Shown here one piece after another: positions 57,062 through 64,000 of a DNA stretch of 64,000 nucleotides. Both the position numbers and the translations under genes were made by a program. A model generated the notes under the pieces. It was not told the DNA's origin and ran no database searches. It saw only the letters and a list, made by a program, of their open reading frames with translations. The stretch's first letter is position 1, and each line of letters begins with the position of its first letter. This stretch comes from JAIBJN01 sp035762005. GTDB lineage: Bacteria; Actinomycetota; Thermoleophilia; Gaiellales; Gaiellaceae. Location: assembly GCA_035762005.1 (NCBI GenBank), contig DASTQA010000023.1:1-64000 (forward strand), read 5' to 3'.

Positions 57062-57907
57062 CTAGAGGCGGAACTCGCCGCGCGCGACGGCGACCGCGGA
57101 GCCGCCGACCTCGACCTTCTCCACCCGCTCGGGCGAGCCCTCGACACGTGCGTAGAGCGTGCTCGGGCGGCGGAGCTCCTCGCCCTGGCGGATCTCGATC
57201 TCCTCCCCGAACGCGATGCGGCCGTGCCGCGCCAAGTGGACGGCGAGCGGCCCCGCGGCCGAGCCGGTCGCGGGGTCCTCGGGGACGCCGTCGGCGGGCG
57301 CGAACATGCGCGTCTTCCAGCGCGTGCCCTCGCCCGCAAAGCAGTTGACGCCGACGATGCCGGTCAGCCGGGTCAGCGCGGCGAGGTCGGGCTCGAGCCC
57401 GGCGACGGCCTCCTCGCTCGGCAGGGCGACATAGACGTGGCGAATGCCGAGGTCGTAGAGCTCGATCGGCAGCTCCGAGCGCTCGACGCCGACGGCGCGC
57501 AGGAGCTCCTCGGGCCGGTCGAAGGGCTCGACCTTCGGGATCGGCTGCTCCATGCGGCCGAAGACGATCCGCTCGCCCTCGCGCTCGAGCCTGACCGGGA
57601 CGACGCCGGCGCCTGTCTCGAGCCGGATCTCCGGGAGCTGGAGCGGCGCCGCGAGCACGAACGCGGTCCCGAGCACCGGGTGCCCGGCGAAGGGCAGCTC
57701 GTCCATGGGCGTGAAGATGCGGATCCGCGCGTGCCCGCCGGCCTCGGCGCGGTAGACGAAGACCGTCTCCGAGAAGCTCATCTCCCGCGCGAGGGGCTGG
57801 AGGAGCTCCTCGGGGATCTCGCTCGCGTCCGTGAAGACGGCGAGCTGGTTCCCGGTCAGCGGGCGGTCGGTGAAGACGTCCGCGACGACGTAGCGGTACG
57901 TGCCCAC
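57062..57907 (-). CDS. PhzF-family isomerase/epimerase
   Basis: A 281-residue protein of the PhzF/diaminopimelate-epimerase fold. VFTDRPLTGNQLAVF opens the first barrel, MSFSETVFV contains the catalytic Glu near 45, and ELPFAGHPVLGTA and EDPATGSAAGPLA are conserved. Most family members outside phenazine clusters have no known substrate. GTG 57907 begins the frame. It is convergent with the Asp-box gene. Confidence 0.92.
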   Translation of the reverse strand: MGTYRYVVADVFTDRPLTGNQLAVFTDASEIPEELLQPLAREMSFSETVFVYRAEAGGHARIRIFTPMDELPFAGHPVLGTAFVLAAPLQLPEIRLETGAGVVPVRLEREGERIVFGRMEQPIPKVEPFDRPEELLRAVGVERSELPIELYDLGIRHVYVALPSEEAVAGLEPDLAALTRLTGIVGVNCFAGEGTRWKTRMFAPADGVPEDPATGSAAGPLAVHLARHGRIAFGEEIEIRQGEELRRPSTLYARVEGSPERVEKVEVGGSAVAVARGEFRL

Positions 57908-57975
57908 CGCCCCAGTCTCGCACGGGAGCCGCCCGCGGTGCGGATCCGAATCCGCCGCAGGCCCGTTTAGCCCCC

Positions 57976-60192
57976 GTGCTCGCCCGTGCCTTCGCCACGA
58001 CCGTCGTCCGCCTCCGCTGGCTCGTCCTCGCCGCGTGGATCGCCGGCGCGGTCGCCGCGACGCTGTGGCTCCCGAGCCTGCAGCAGGCCGAGAGCGCCTC
58101 CCTCTCCGACCTCGTGCCGGAGGACGCCGAGGCCGTCCGCACGGCCGCCCGCTCGGCGGAGCTCTTCCCGCTCCCCGTGACGGCCCAGACCGCGGTCGTC
58201 CAGCGCGACCCGGACGGCCTGAGCGAGGAGGCCCAGACACGGGTGGGCGAACGGGCGCTGGCCGTCCGCGAGGAGCGCGGCGAGGGCATCGTCTTCGCGC
58301 TTCCGCTCGTGAACACGGGCGGCCTCGTCCCCGCCTCGCGGGAGGACTCGACGACCGCGATCACCTTCCTCTTCTTCGAGCCCGGGGCCTCGATCGGCGA
58401 AGACACGAGGCTCGCGCGCGCGTGGGCCGCGGAGCGGGTCGGCGAGCCGGAGGACGCGCTCGTCGGCGTGACCGGGAGCGTGCCGGCGCGGCTCGCCCAG
58501 TGGCGGGAGATCGAGGACAACCTGCCCTGGGTCACGCTCGCGACGATCCTCGTCGTCTTCGCGATCGTCGCCCTCAACTACCGGGCGCTCGGCGCGCCCC
58601 TCGTCGCCCTCGCGGCCGCAGGCCTCGCCTACCTCATCGCCGTGCGCGTCGCCGCCTGGGTCGGCGAGACGGCCGGGGTGGCCGTGCCGAGCGACGTGGA
58701 GCCGATCATGGTCGTGCTCCTGCTCGGGATCGTCACCGACTACTCGGTCTTCTTCCTCTCGGGAATGCGCCGGCGGCTGGAGCAGGGGGAGCCCCGGCTC
58801 GAGGCCGCCCGGGAGGCGACCGGCCGGTTCGCCCCCATCGTCGCCACCGCGGGCCTCATCGTCGCCTGCGGCGCCGCGGCGCTCCTCGCCGGGAAGCTCG
58901 AGTTCTTCCGCGCCTTCGGGCCGGGGATGGCGCTCACGGTCCTCGTCGGCCTCGCCGTCTCGCTCACGCTCGTGCCGGCGCTCCTCGCCGTCGGCGGCCG
59001 CGCCCTCTTCTGGCCGTCCGCACCCACGCCGGAGCCGCCCGAGCCCCGCCGGCGTCGCGCGGTCCGCGTCGAGTCCTGGTCCGAGAGCCTCGCCCGCTTC
59101 GCCACCTCGAAGCCCGTCGCCCTCGTCGTCGTCGCGGTCACGATCGGGATCGGCGTGCTCGCGAGCCGCGGGCTCGCCGAGACGGATCTCGGCTTCACCG
59201 CCATCCGCGGCCTGCCGGAGGACGCCGAGGAGCGCCGGGCGGCGCTCGCCGCCGGCCAGGGGTTCGCGCCCGGAGCCCTCGCCCCCACCGTGCTCCTCGT
59301 CGAGCAGGAGAGCGGCCCCCTCGACGAGGAGGCGTTCGCCGCCCTCGAGGAGCGGCTGGAGAAGGAGCCGGGCGTGGCGGCCGTCGTCGGCCCGGCCGAC
59401 GAGGCCGCCCGCGAGATCTCCGGCCTCGTCGCCTCGGAGACCGCGCCCGCGGGGCGCTTCCTCATCGTCCTCGCGGACGAGCCGCACGGCGGGCCCGCGA
59501 TCGACACGCTCGACCGGTTGCGGGCCGAGATCGAGGGGCTCGCCGCCGAGAGCGGCCTGGAGGGGGCGACGACGGGCTTCACCGGCGAGACGGCGCTCGC
59601 GGCGGAGACGGTGGACACGCTCACGGGCGACCTCGTCCGGATCGCCGTCGCCGCCCTCGCCGTCAACCTCATCCTGCTCATGCTCTTCCTGCGCGCGGTC
59701 GTGGCGCCCTTCTACCTCCTGCTCGCGAGCGCGCTCGCGTTCACCGCCACCCTCGGACTGACGACGTTCGTCTTCCAGGACCTCCTCGGCAACGACGAGC
59801 TGACGTACTACGTGCCGTTCGCCGTCGCCGTGCTCCTCCTCTCGCTCGGCTCGGACTACAACGTCTTCCTCGTCGGGCGGATCTGGCAGGAGGCCGAGGG
59901 GCGGAGCGTCCGCGAGGCGGTCGCCTTCGCCGCGCCGCGCGCCTCGCGCACGATCGCCGTCGCCGGGCTCGCCCTCGCCTTCAGCTTCGCGACGCTCGCG
60001 ATCATCCCGCTCCGCGAGTTTCGCGAGTTCGCCTTCGCCATGACCGTGGGCGTGCTCCTCGACGCGTTCCTCGTGCGGGGGCTCCTCGTCCCGGCGCTCG
60101 TCTCCCTCTTCGGCGAGCTGTCCTGGTGGCCGACCCGGCGCCTCTCGCCGGCCGCGAAGGCGCCGGGCGGGCCCGACGCGCCGCCCGCCTGA
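57976..60192 (+). CDS. MMPL/RND-family membrane transporter
   Basis: A 738-residue transporter with two six-helix halves and two large extracytoplasmic loops. Helix 4-type motifs are IVTDYSVFFLSGMRRRL and SLGSDYNVFLVGRIWQE, the GxxxDY residues that carry proton flow. MMPL proteins export lipids or hydrophobic compounds to the cell envelope. GTG 57976 is preceded by a poor TAGCCC box. A cytoplasmic tail of about 25 residues closes the protein. Confidence 0.93.
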   Translation: MLARAFATTVVRLRWLVLAAWIAGAVAATLWLPSLQQAESASLSDLVPEDAEAVRTAARSAELFPLPVTAQTAVVQRDPDGLSEEAQTRVGERALAVREERGEGIVFALPLVNTGGLVPASREDSTTAITFLFFEPGASIGEDTRLARAWAAERVGEPEDALVGVTGSVPARLAQWREIEDNLPWVTLATILVVFAIVALNYRALGAPLVALAAAGLAYLIAVRVAAWVGETAGVAVPSDVEPIMVVLLLGIVTDYSVFFLSGMRRRLEQGEPRLEAAREATGRFAPIVATAGLIVACGAAALLAGKLEFFRAFGPGMALTVLVGLAVSLTLVPALLAVGGRALFWPSAPTPEPPEPRRRRAVRVESWSESLARFATSKPVALVVVAVTIGIGVLASRGLAETDLGFTAIRGLPEDAEERRAALAAGQGFAPGALAPTVLLVEQESGPLDEEAFAALEERLEKEPGVAAVVGPADEAAREISGLVASETAPAGRFLIVLADEPHGGPAIDTLDRLRAEIEGLAAESGLEGATTGFTGETALAAETVDTLTGDLVRIAVAALAVNLILLMLFLRAVVAPFYLLLASALAFTATLGLTTFVFQDLLGNDELTYYVPFAVAVLLLSLGSDYNVFLVGRIWQEAEGRSVREAVAFAAPRASRTIAVAGLALAFSFATLAIIPLREFREFAFAMTVGVLLDAFLVRGLLVPALVSLFGELSWWPTRRLSPAAKAPGGPDAPPA

Positions 60193-60215
60193 GCTGGAGC
60201 GGGGCGGCCCGCGGG

Positions 60216-60221
60216 TATCCT
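60216..60221 (+). promoter_or_regulatory. -10 hexamer TATCCT, 9 nt before GTG 60231
   Basis: TATCCT, nine bases, then GTG of the ABC ATPase gene, without a ribosome site. It separates the exporter operon from the MMPL gene. Confidence 0.45.
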
Positions 60222-60230
60222 CGACCGCCT

Positions 60231-61079
60231 GTGAGCGCGATCGCGGTCTCCGGCCTGCGCAAGTCGTACGGCTCGCGCGAGGTGCTGCACGGCCTCACCT
60301 TCGCCGTCGACGTGGGCGAGGTGTTCGCGCTCCTCGGCCCGAACGGCGCCGGGAAGACGACGACGGTCGAGATCCTCGAGGGGTACCGCCGCCGCGACGA
60401 GGGCGACGTCTCCGTCCTCGGCGAGGATCCCGGGCGCGCCGGCAGGCCCTTCCGCGCGCGCATCGGCATCGTCCTCCAGTCGTCGGCGGTCTACCCGCAC
60501 CTCAGCGTCGGCGAGCTCGTCGCCCTCTTCGCCGGCTACTACCCCGCGCCGCGGAGCGCGCACGAGGTCGTCGAGCTCGTCGGCCTCCGCGAGAAGCGCG
60601 ACGCGCGCGTGCGCACGCTCTCCGGGGGCCAGCTGCGGCGGCTCGACCTCGCCCTCGCGCTCGTCGGCGACCCGGAGCTCGTGTTCCTCGACGAGCCGAC
60701 GACCGGGTTCGACCCGGCCGCACGGCGGCAGGCGTGGGAGACGATCCGCGAGCTGCGCTCGCTCGGCAAGAGCATCCTCCTGACGACGCACTACATGGAG
60801 GAGGCGCAGCGCCTCGCCGACCGCGTCGCCATCCTCCGCGCCGGCGAGATCGTCGGCACGGGCTCGCCCCGCGAGCTCCTCTCCGGCCACCCGTCCGTGG
60901 AGATCCGCTTCCGCCGGAACGGGAGCGAGGTCGTGATCGCGACCGAGGAACCCACGCGGGTCCTCAACGAGCTCACCGCGGAGGCGCTCGCGGCCGGCAC
61001 GGAGCTCGAGGGTCTGGAGGTGCACCGGCGCACCCTCGAGGACGTCTACCTCGACCTGACCCGCGAGGGAGCCGAATGA
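60231..61079 (+). CDS. ABC exporter ATPase (ABC-2 type)
   Basis: A 282-residue ATPase. Walker A GPNGAGKTT (about 37-45), signature LSGGQLRR, Walker B LVFLDEPTTGFDP and the H-loop LTTHYMEEA are all present. A C-terminal DUF4162-like region is visible. It energises the next protein. It starts at GTG 60231 and overlaps the permease by 4 nt. Confidence 0.94.
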   Translation: MSAIAVSGLRKSYGSREVLHGLTFAVDVGEVFALLGPNGAGKTTTVEILEGYRRRDEGDVSVLGEDPGRAGRPFRARIGIVLQSSAVYPHLSVGELVALFAGYYPAPRSAHEVVELVGLREKRDARVRTLSGGQLRRLDLALALVGDPELVFLDEPTTGFDPAARRQAWETIRELRSLGKSILLTTHYMEEAQRLADRVAILRAGEIVGTGSPRELLSGHPSVEIRFRRNGSEVVIATEEPTRVLNELTAEALAAGTELEGLEVHRRTLEDVYLDLTREGAE

Positions 61080-61837
61080 GGCTCTTCCTCCACGAGCTGC
61101 GCGCGCAGCAGACGCTCTTCTGGCGGAACCGGGAGGCGGCCTTCTTCAGCTTCCTCTTCCCCATCCTCCTGCTCCTCCTGCTCGGGTCCGCCTACGGCGA
61201 CACCGAGATCGAGGGCGTGCGCGGGGCCACGTACCTCGTCGTCGGGCTGATCGGCTACGGGCTCGCGGCGACCGCCTTCGCCTCGCTCGCGATCACGCTC
61301 GTCGTCCGGCGCGAGCAGGGACTCCTGAAGCGCGTGCGCGGGACGCCGCTCCCGCCCGCGACCTACCTCGCCGCCGTGATCGCCTCGACCGTGGTCGTGA
61401 TCGCGCTCCAGGTGACCGCGCAGGTCCTGATCGGGCGCTTCGTGCTCGACGCCGACCTGCCCGAGGCGGTCGGCTCCCTCGCCGCGGCGGTCGCGCTCGG
61501 CGCCGCCTCCTTCGCGGCGCTCGGCCTCGCCGTCACGGGGCTCGTCCGCAGCGCCGAGGGCTCGTCCGCGGTCGTGAACGCGATCTACCTGCCGATGGCC
61601 TTCCTCTCGGGCGCCTTCTTCTCCACCGACGACATGCCGCAGCTCCTCGAGTGGGTGGCCGCCGTCCTCCCGCTCACGCACCTCCTGGACGTGATCCGCG
61701 ACGCCTACGTCGGTGGCGAGAGCGTCTCCGCCTCCGCCGGCGCCGCCGCGGCGGTCGCGGCCTGGGGCCTCGCCGGGCTCGCCGTCGCCGTTCGCATGTT
61801 CCGCTGGGAGCCGCGCGAGGGTATGACCGGCGCATGA
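61076..61837 (+). CDS. ABC-2 type exporter permease
   Basis: A 253-residue membrane protein with about six helices. FLHELRAQQTLFWRNREAAF is the amphipathic coupling start, and IYLPMAFLSGAFFSTDDMPQ near the end is a typical ABC-2 loop. It would export a drug, lipid or polymer precursor; no substrate clue is seen. ATG 61076 overlaps the ATPase gene (ATGA), and its stop overlaps the next gene. Confidence 0.92.
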   Translation: MRLFLHELRAQQTLFWRNREAAFFSFLFPILLLLLLGSAYGDTEIEGVRGATYLVVGLIGYGLAATAFASLAITLVVRREQGLLKRVRGTPLPPATYLAAVIASTVVVIALQVTAQVLIGRFVLDADLPEAVGSLAAAVALGAASFAALGLAVTGLVRSAEGSSAVVNAIYLPMAFLSGAFFSTDDMPQLLEWVAAVLPLTHLLDVIRDAYVGGESVSASAGAAAAVAAWGLAGLAVAVRMFRWEPREGMTGA

Positions 61838-62148
61838 GCCGCCCCGAGCTCGTCTTCTTCGCGCCCGGCGCCGACGGCGCCGCCGAGCTGGTCGTCAACT
61901 TCGGCGTGTACGCGGGCCGCGAGGCCACGCCCGCCGAGGTGGAGCGCCTCGCGCGGAGCTTCCTCGCGGAGGTGCCGAGGCTCGAGGTCGTCTGCGAGCA
62001 GCGCTACGAGTTCGCGCCGGACGCGGAGGCGGCCGTCTACCGCGTCCGCGTGCGCACGCCCGCCGCCGCCGCGCGCGGCGAGGAGCTCCGCCGGGCGGTG
62101 GCCGCCTGGGCGGAGGACTGCATCAGGGAACGGCGCGTCACGCCCTGA
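61834..62148 (+). CDS. Small cytosolic protein of unknown function
   Basis: A 104-residue protein without membrane segments. It starts MSRPELVFFAPGADGAAELV and alternates strands and helices, with two cysteines (VVCEQRYEF and EDCIRER). I do not recognise the family. ATG 61834 overlaps the permease stop by 4 nt, so it is made together with the exporter. Confidence 0.65.
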   Translation: MSRPELVFFAPGADGAAELVVNFGVYAGREATPAEVERLARSFLAEVPRLEVVCEQRYEFAPDAEAAVYRVRVRTPAAAARGEELRRAVAAWAEDCIRERRVTP

Positions 62149-62152
62149 GACG

Positions 62153-62186
62153 CGCCGGGGGCCGGCTCGACGGCCGGCCCCCGGCG
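62153..62186. terminator. Bidirectional hairpin with perfect 13-bp stem
   Basis: CGCCGGGGGCCGG (62153-62165) and CCGGCCCCCGGCG (62174-62186) pair around an 8-nt loop. It lies between the convergent exporter operon and the S15 peptidase gene and would serve both. Confidence 0.75.
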
Positions 62187-62200
62187 ACGGGCCGGCCGGG

Positions 62201-64000
62201 CTAGAAGCCGCCCGACGTCATCGCGGCGCGGTGCCCGCCCACGACGGGGAGGACGATCCGCGTCTGCTTCAGGTCGACCGTGATCGTGGGCCGCGTCTGC
62301 AGCGGGACCGAGAAACTTGGGTAGCTGCCGACGAGGACGACGCCGATCCGGCTCCCCGCCGAGAAGACGTAGTCGTTGGCGTAGAGCCGGAAGGTGAAGT
62401 CGTACTCCTCGCCCGGCACGAGCGGCTCGGCGACGGCGTACGAGTTGCGGTTCTGGCCGTCGAGGATGCCGCGCGCGACGCGCCACTGCGAGGACGTCTG
62501 GAGCCGCTTCGAGACCTGCCGGTAGCAGGCGTCGTCGGTCGCGCTCGAGGCGCCCCAGCAGTCCTCGGTGTCCTCGGTGTCGATCCCGTTGCCGGACCGC
62601 GAGATGCGCGTCTTCGTCCCGTAGTCGACGAGGATCGCGCCGAGGTACGCGGTGTCGAGGCTCGACGACGCGCGCACGGTCACGCGCGGCGCCCCGGAGA
62701 CCCGGAGGTCGTGCTCGAGCGGCTTCGAGAGGAACACGAGCTTGCTCGCCGAGGGCGTCTCGGGGTTCGAGATCGCCGAGTTCTCGCTCTGGTTCGGGTT
62801 GTCCGTGAAGGAGCGCTCCTGCGGCCGGCCAGGGTCGGGAACGAGGCCCAGGGTGCCCGCGGCCTCGCCGGGGCGCAGCCACACGTTCACGTCCTCGGTG
62901 CCGGGGACGGGCCAGTCCGCGTAGGTCTCCCAGGCGTCCGGGCCGACCTCCACGTCGGCCATCGGCTCGTCCATGATCCCGTTCGGGTAGCCCTGGAGCC
63001 AGTAGTCGAACCAGCGGTGGATCGTGCTCACCCACTCGGCCCGCCGGAAGTCGAACGCCTCCACGTGCCCGGTCCCCGTGAGCCAGATCTTCCGCGGGAC
63101 CTCGCGGGCCGAGAGCTCGTCCCACCACTTGGCGAAGTCGTCGGTCTTGACGTTGTCGTCCTGGAGCCCGTGGACGGCGAAGACGCTCGTCCTCACGTTG
63201 CCCACGTCCTTCACGTAGTCGCGCTCGGACCAGAAGGGCGTATAGTCGCCCGTCTCGTCGCCGTCGTTCAGGTTGAAGAACTCGCGGATCGGCGAGCAGT
63301 GGGCCCGGCGGTCCGGGTTCGTGACCGCGTTCGCGAGGAACGACGGGTAGTTCGTGTTGAAGCGGATCCCGTTCGAGCGCGAGTACTCGTACCAGCTCGA
63401 GATGGCCGAGATCGGCACGATCGTCGTCAGGCCGGGAACCCCGGTCGAGGCGGTCCCGTTCGCGAGCGTCCCGTCGTAGGACTTGCCGATCATCCCCGCC
63501 TTCCCGTTGTGCCAGTCGGCCGTGACGGGGTTCCCGTCGGCGTCGCGGCCGGCGCGCACGCCGTTGAGCCAGTCGATGACGACGCGCCCGCTCCCGATGT
63601 CCTCGAGGCCGCCGTGGCGCGGGCAGCCCGTCGAGCTCGCCGTGCCGACCATGTCGAGCAGGATGACGGCGTAGCCGCGCGGGACGAAGTAGTTGTCGTA
63701 GTAGAGCGGCCAGCGGTCGAGCCGCCCGTCTCCGTCGACGTCCTCCTTCAGCTCGGCCTCGTTGCCGCGGCCGAGCGTCGTGTAGTACGGGCTCGCGTCG
63801 ATGATCGCGGGCACCTCGAGGCCCTCGTCGGTCTCGGCCGGTCGCATGATGTCGACCGCGATCTCGTCGTCGACGCCGTCCAGGTCGCTGTCGAAGTCCG
63901 ACTGCACCCAGACTCGCTCGCGAATCGCGCTGCCGTAGTCGAAGACGGGCTGCGTCACCCCGTCCTCGACGACGACGCTCGCCGGTGCCTGCGCGAGCGC
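62201..64000 (-). CDS. Secreted S15-family Xaa-Pro dipeptidyl-peptidase-like hydrolase, 5' end missing
   Basis: The frame is open at the right edge; 599 residues are visible. The first ones, ALAQAPASVVVEDG, look like the end of a signal peptide, so a GTG at 63958 is not the true start. The nucleophile elbow is IGKSYDGTLANG. LLDMVGTASSTGCPRHGG, HGLQDDNVKTDD (Asp) and GTGHVEAFDFR (His) fit the PepX/CocE catalytic set. A C-terminal jelly-roll follows. An acidic calcium-like DSDLDGVDDE segment is present near the N-terminus. Extracellular peptide breakdown is likely. Confidence 0.9.
   Translation of the reverse strand, partial: ALAQAPASVVVEDGVTQPVFDYGSAIRERVWVQSDFDSDLDGVDDEIAVDIMRPAETDEGLEVPAIIDASPYYTTLGRGNEAELKEDVDGDGRLDRWPLYYDNYFVPRGYAVILLDMVGTASSTGCPRHGGLEDIGSGRVVIDWLNGVRAGRDADGNPVTADWHNGKAGMIGKSYDGTLANGTASTGVPGLTTIVPISAISSWYEYSRSNGIRFNTNYPSFLANAVTNPDRRAHCSPIREFFNLNDGDETGDYTPFWSERDYVKDVGNVRTSVFAVHGLQDDNVKTDDFAKWWDELSAREVPRKIWLTGTGHVEAFDFRRAEWVSTIHRWFDYWLQGYPNGIMDEPMADVEVGPDAWETYADWPVPGTEDVNVWLRPGEAAGTLGLVPDPGRPQERSFTDNPNQSENSAISNPETPSASKLVFLSKPLEHDLRVSGAPRVTVRASSSLDTAYLGAILVDYGTKTRISRSGNGIDTEDTEDCWGASSATDDACYRQVSKRLQTSSQWRVARGILDGQNRNSYAVAEPLVPGEEYDFTFRLYANDYVFSAGSRIGVVLVGSYPSFSVPLQTRPTITVDLKQTRIVLPVVGGHRAAMTSGGF

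Noticed and set aside
1..64000. tRNA, rRNA, prophage or integrative element
   Set aside because: No cloverleaf-like or rRNA-like sequence, integrase, or att-type direct repeats were seen in the intergenic gaps.

Overview
The window is 64 kb of very GC-rich, gene-dense bacterial chromosome. GTG and ATG starts are common, neighbouring genes overlap by 4 nt, and many first-in-operon genes carry a TAnnnT hexamer 6-9 nt before the start codon, which suggests leaderless mRNAs. A SigR/RsrA thiol-stress pair, an MMPL transporter and a TPP-riboswitch cytX gene fit a high-GC Actinomycetota. My guess is a Thermoleophilia-type lineage; that is inference from composition and gene content, since no rRNA is present. 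I see no tRNA, rRNA, phage, transposase or CRISPR array.

Layout. 0-1.6 kb: the tail of an M16 peptidase and an M24 peptidase. 1.7-7.5 kb: an amidohydrolase leading into a three-subunit molybdenum hydroxylase of PaoABC/XDH type, a MocA-like nucleotidyltransferase and a membrane-anchored protein. 7.5-13.9 kb: regulation and stress, with an HTH/LytR_C membrane protein, rsrA-sigR, an HMA metal-binding protein with a YbdK-type ligase, HtrA, a MarR remnant, a DEAD-box helicase and OsmC. 13.9-23.9 kb: a nine-gene, largely translationally coupled operon that joins three hydrolases (creatininase family, C45, S66/MccF) to a complete Dpp/Opp-type importer and an amidohydrolase. 24-25.4 kb: an AAA ATPase with an unusual nested-palindrome leader.

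25.4-44.7 kb: catabolism. A Rieske protein, amidohydrolase, CocE hydrolase and a first trimethylamine-dehydrogenase-like flavoprotein face a ThDP decarboxylase/aminotransferase pair. A PotABCD-type importer then faces an M20 peptidase, class III aminotransferase, Rieske oxygenase, second TMADH-like flavoprotein and crotonase. Together these suggest uptake and breakdown of methylated or quaternary amines. 44.7-52.7 kb: MOSC protein, three SDRs, two acyl-CoA dehydrogenases and an NDP-forming acyl-CoA synthetase, that is, acyl-CoA metabolism. 52.7-57 kb: a DAO-family flavoenzyme and phosphatase, then a TPP riboswitch controlling cytX and a PfkB-family kinase. 57-64 kb: PhzF, MMPL, a two-gene ABC exporter, a small unknown protein and a secreted S15 peptidase that runs off the right edge.

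The most unusual signals are non-coding. A 15-bp palindrome (GTGACACnGTGTCAC) occurs four times, in two pairs 22 kb apart; one pair sits between two equally spaced GTATGC/GCATAC repeats and the other between two different tandem-repeat arrays. A hairpin in the DEAD-box helicase leader would bury that gene's own ribosome binding site. Four helically phased repeats lie upstream of htrA. Two genes appear to start with CTG.
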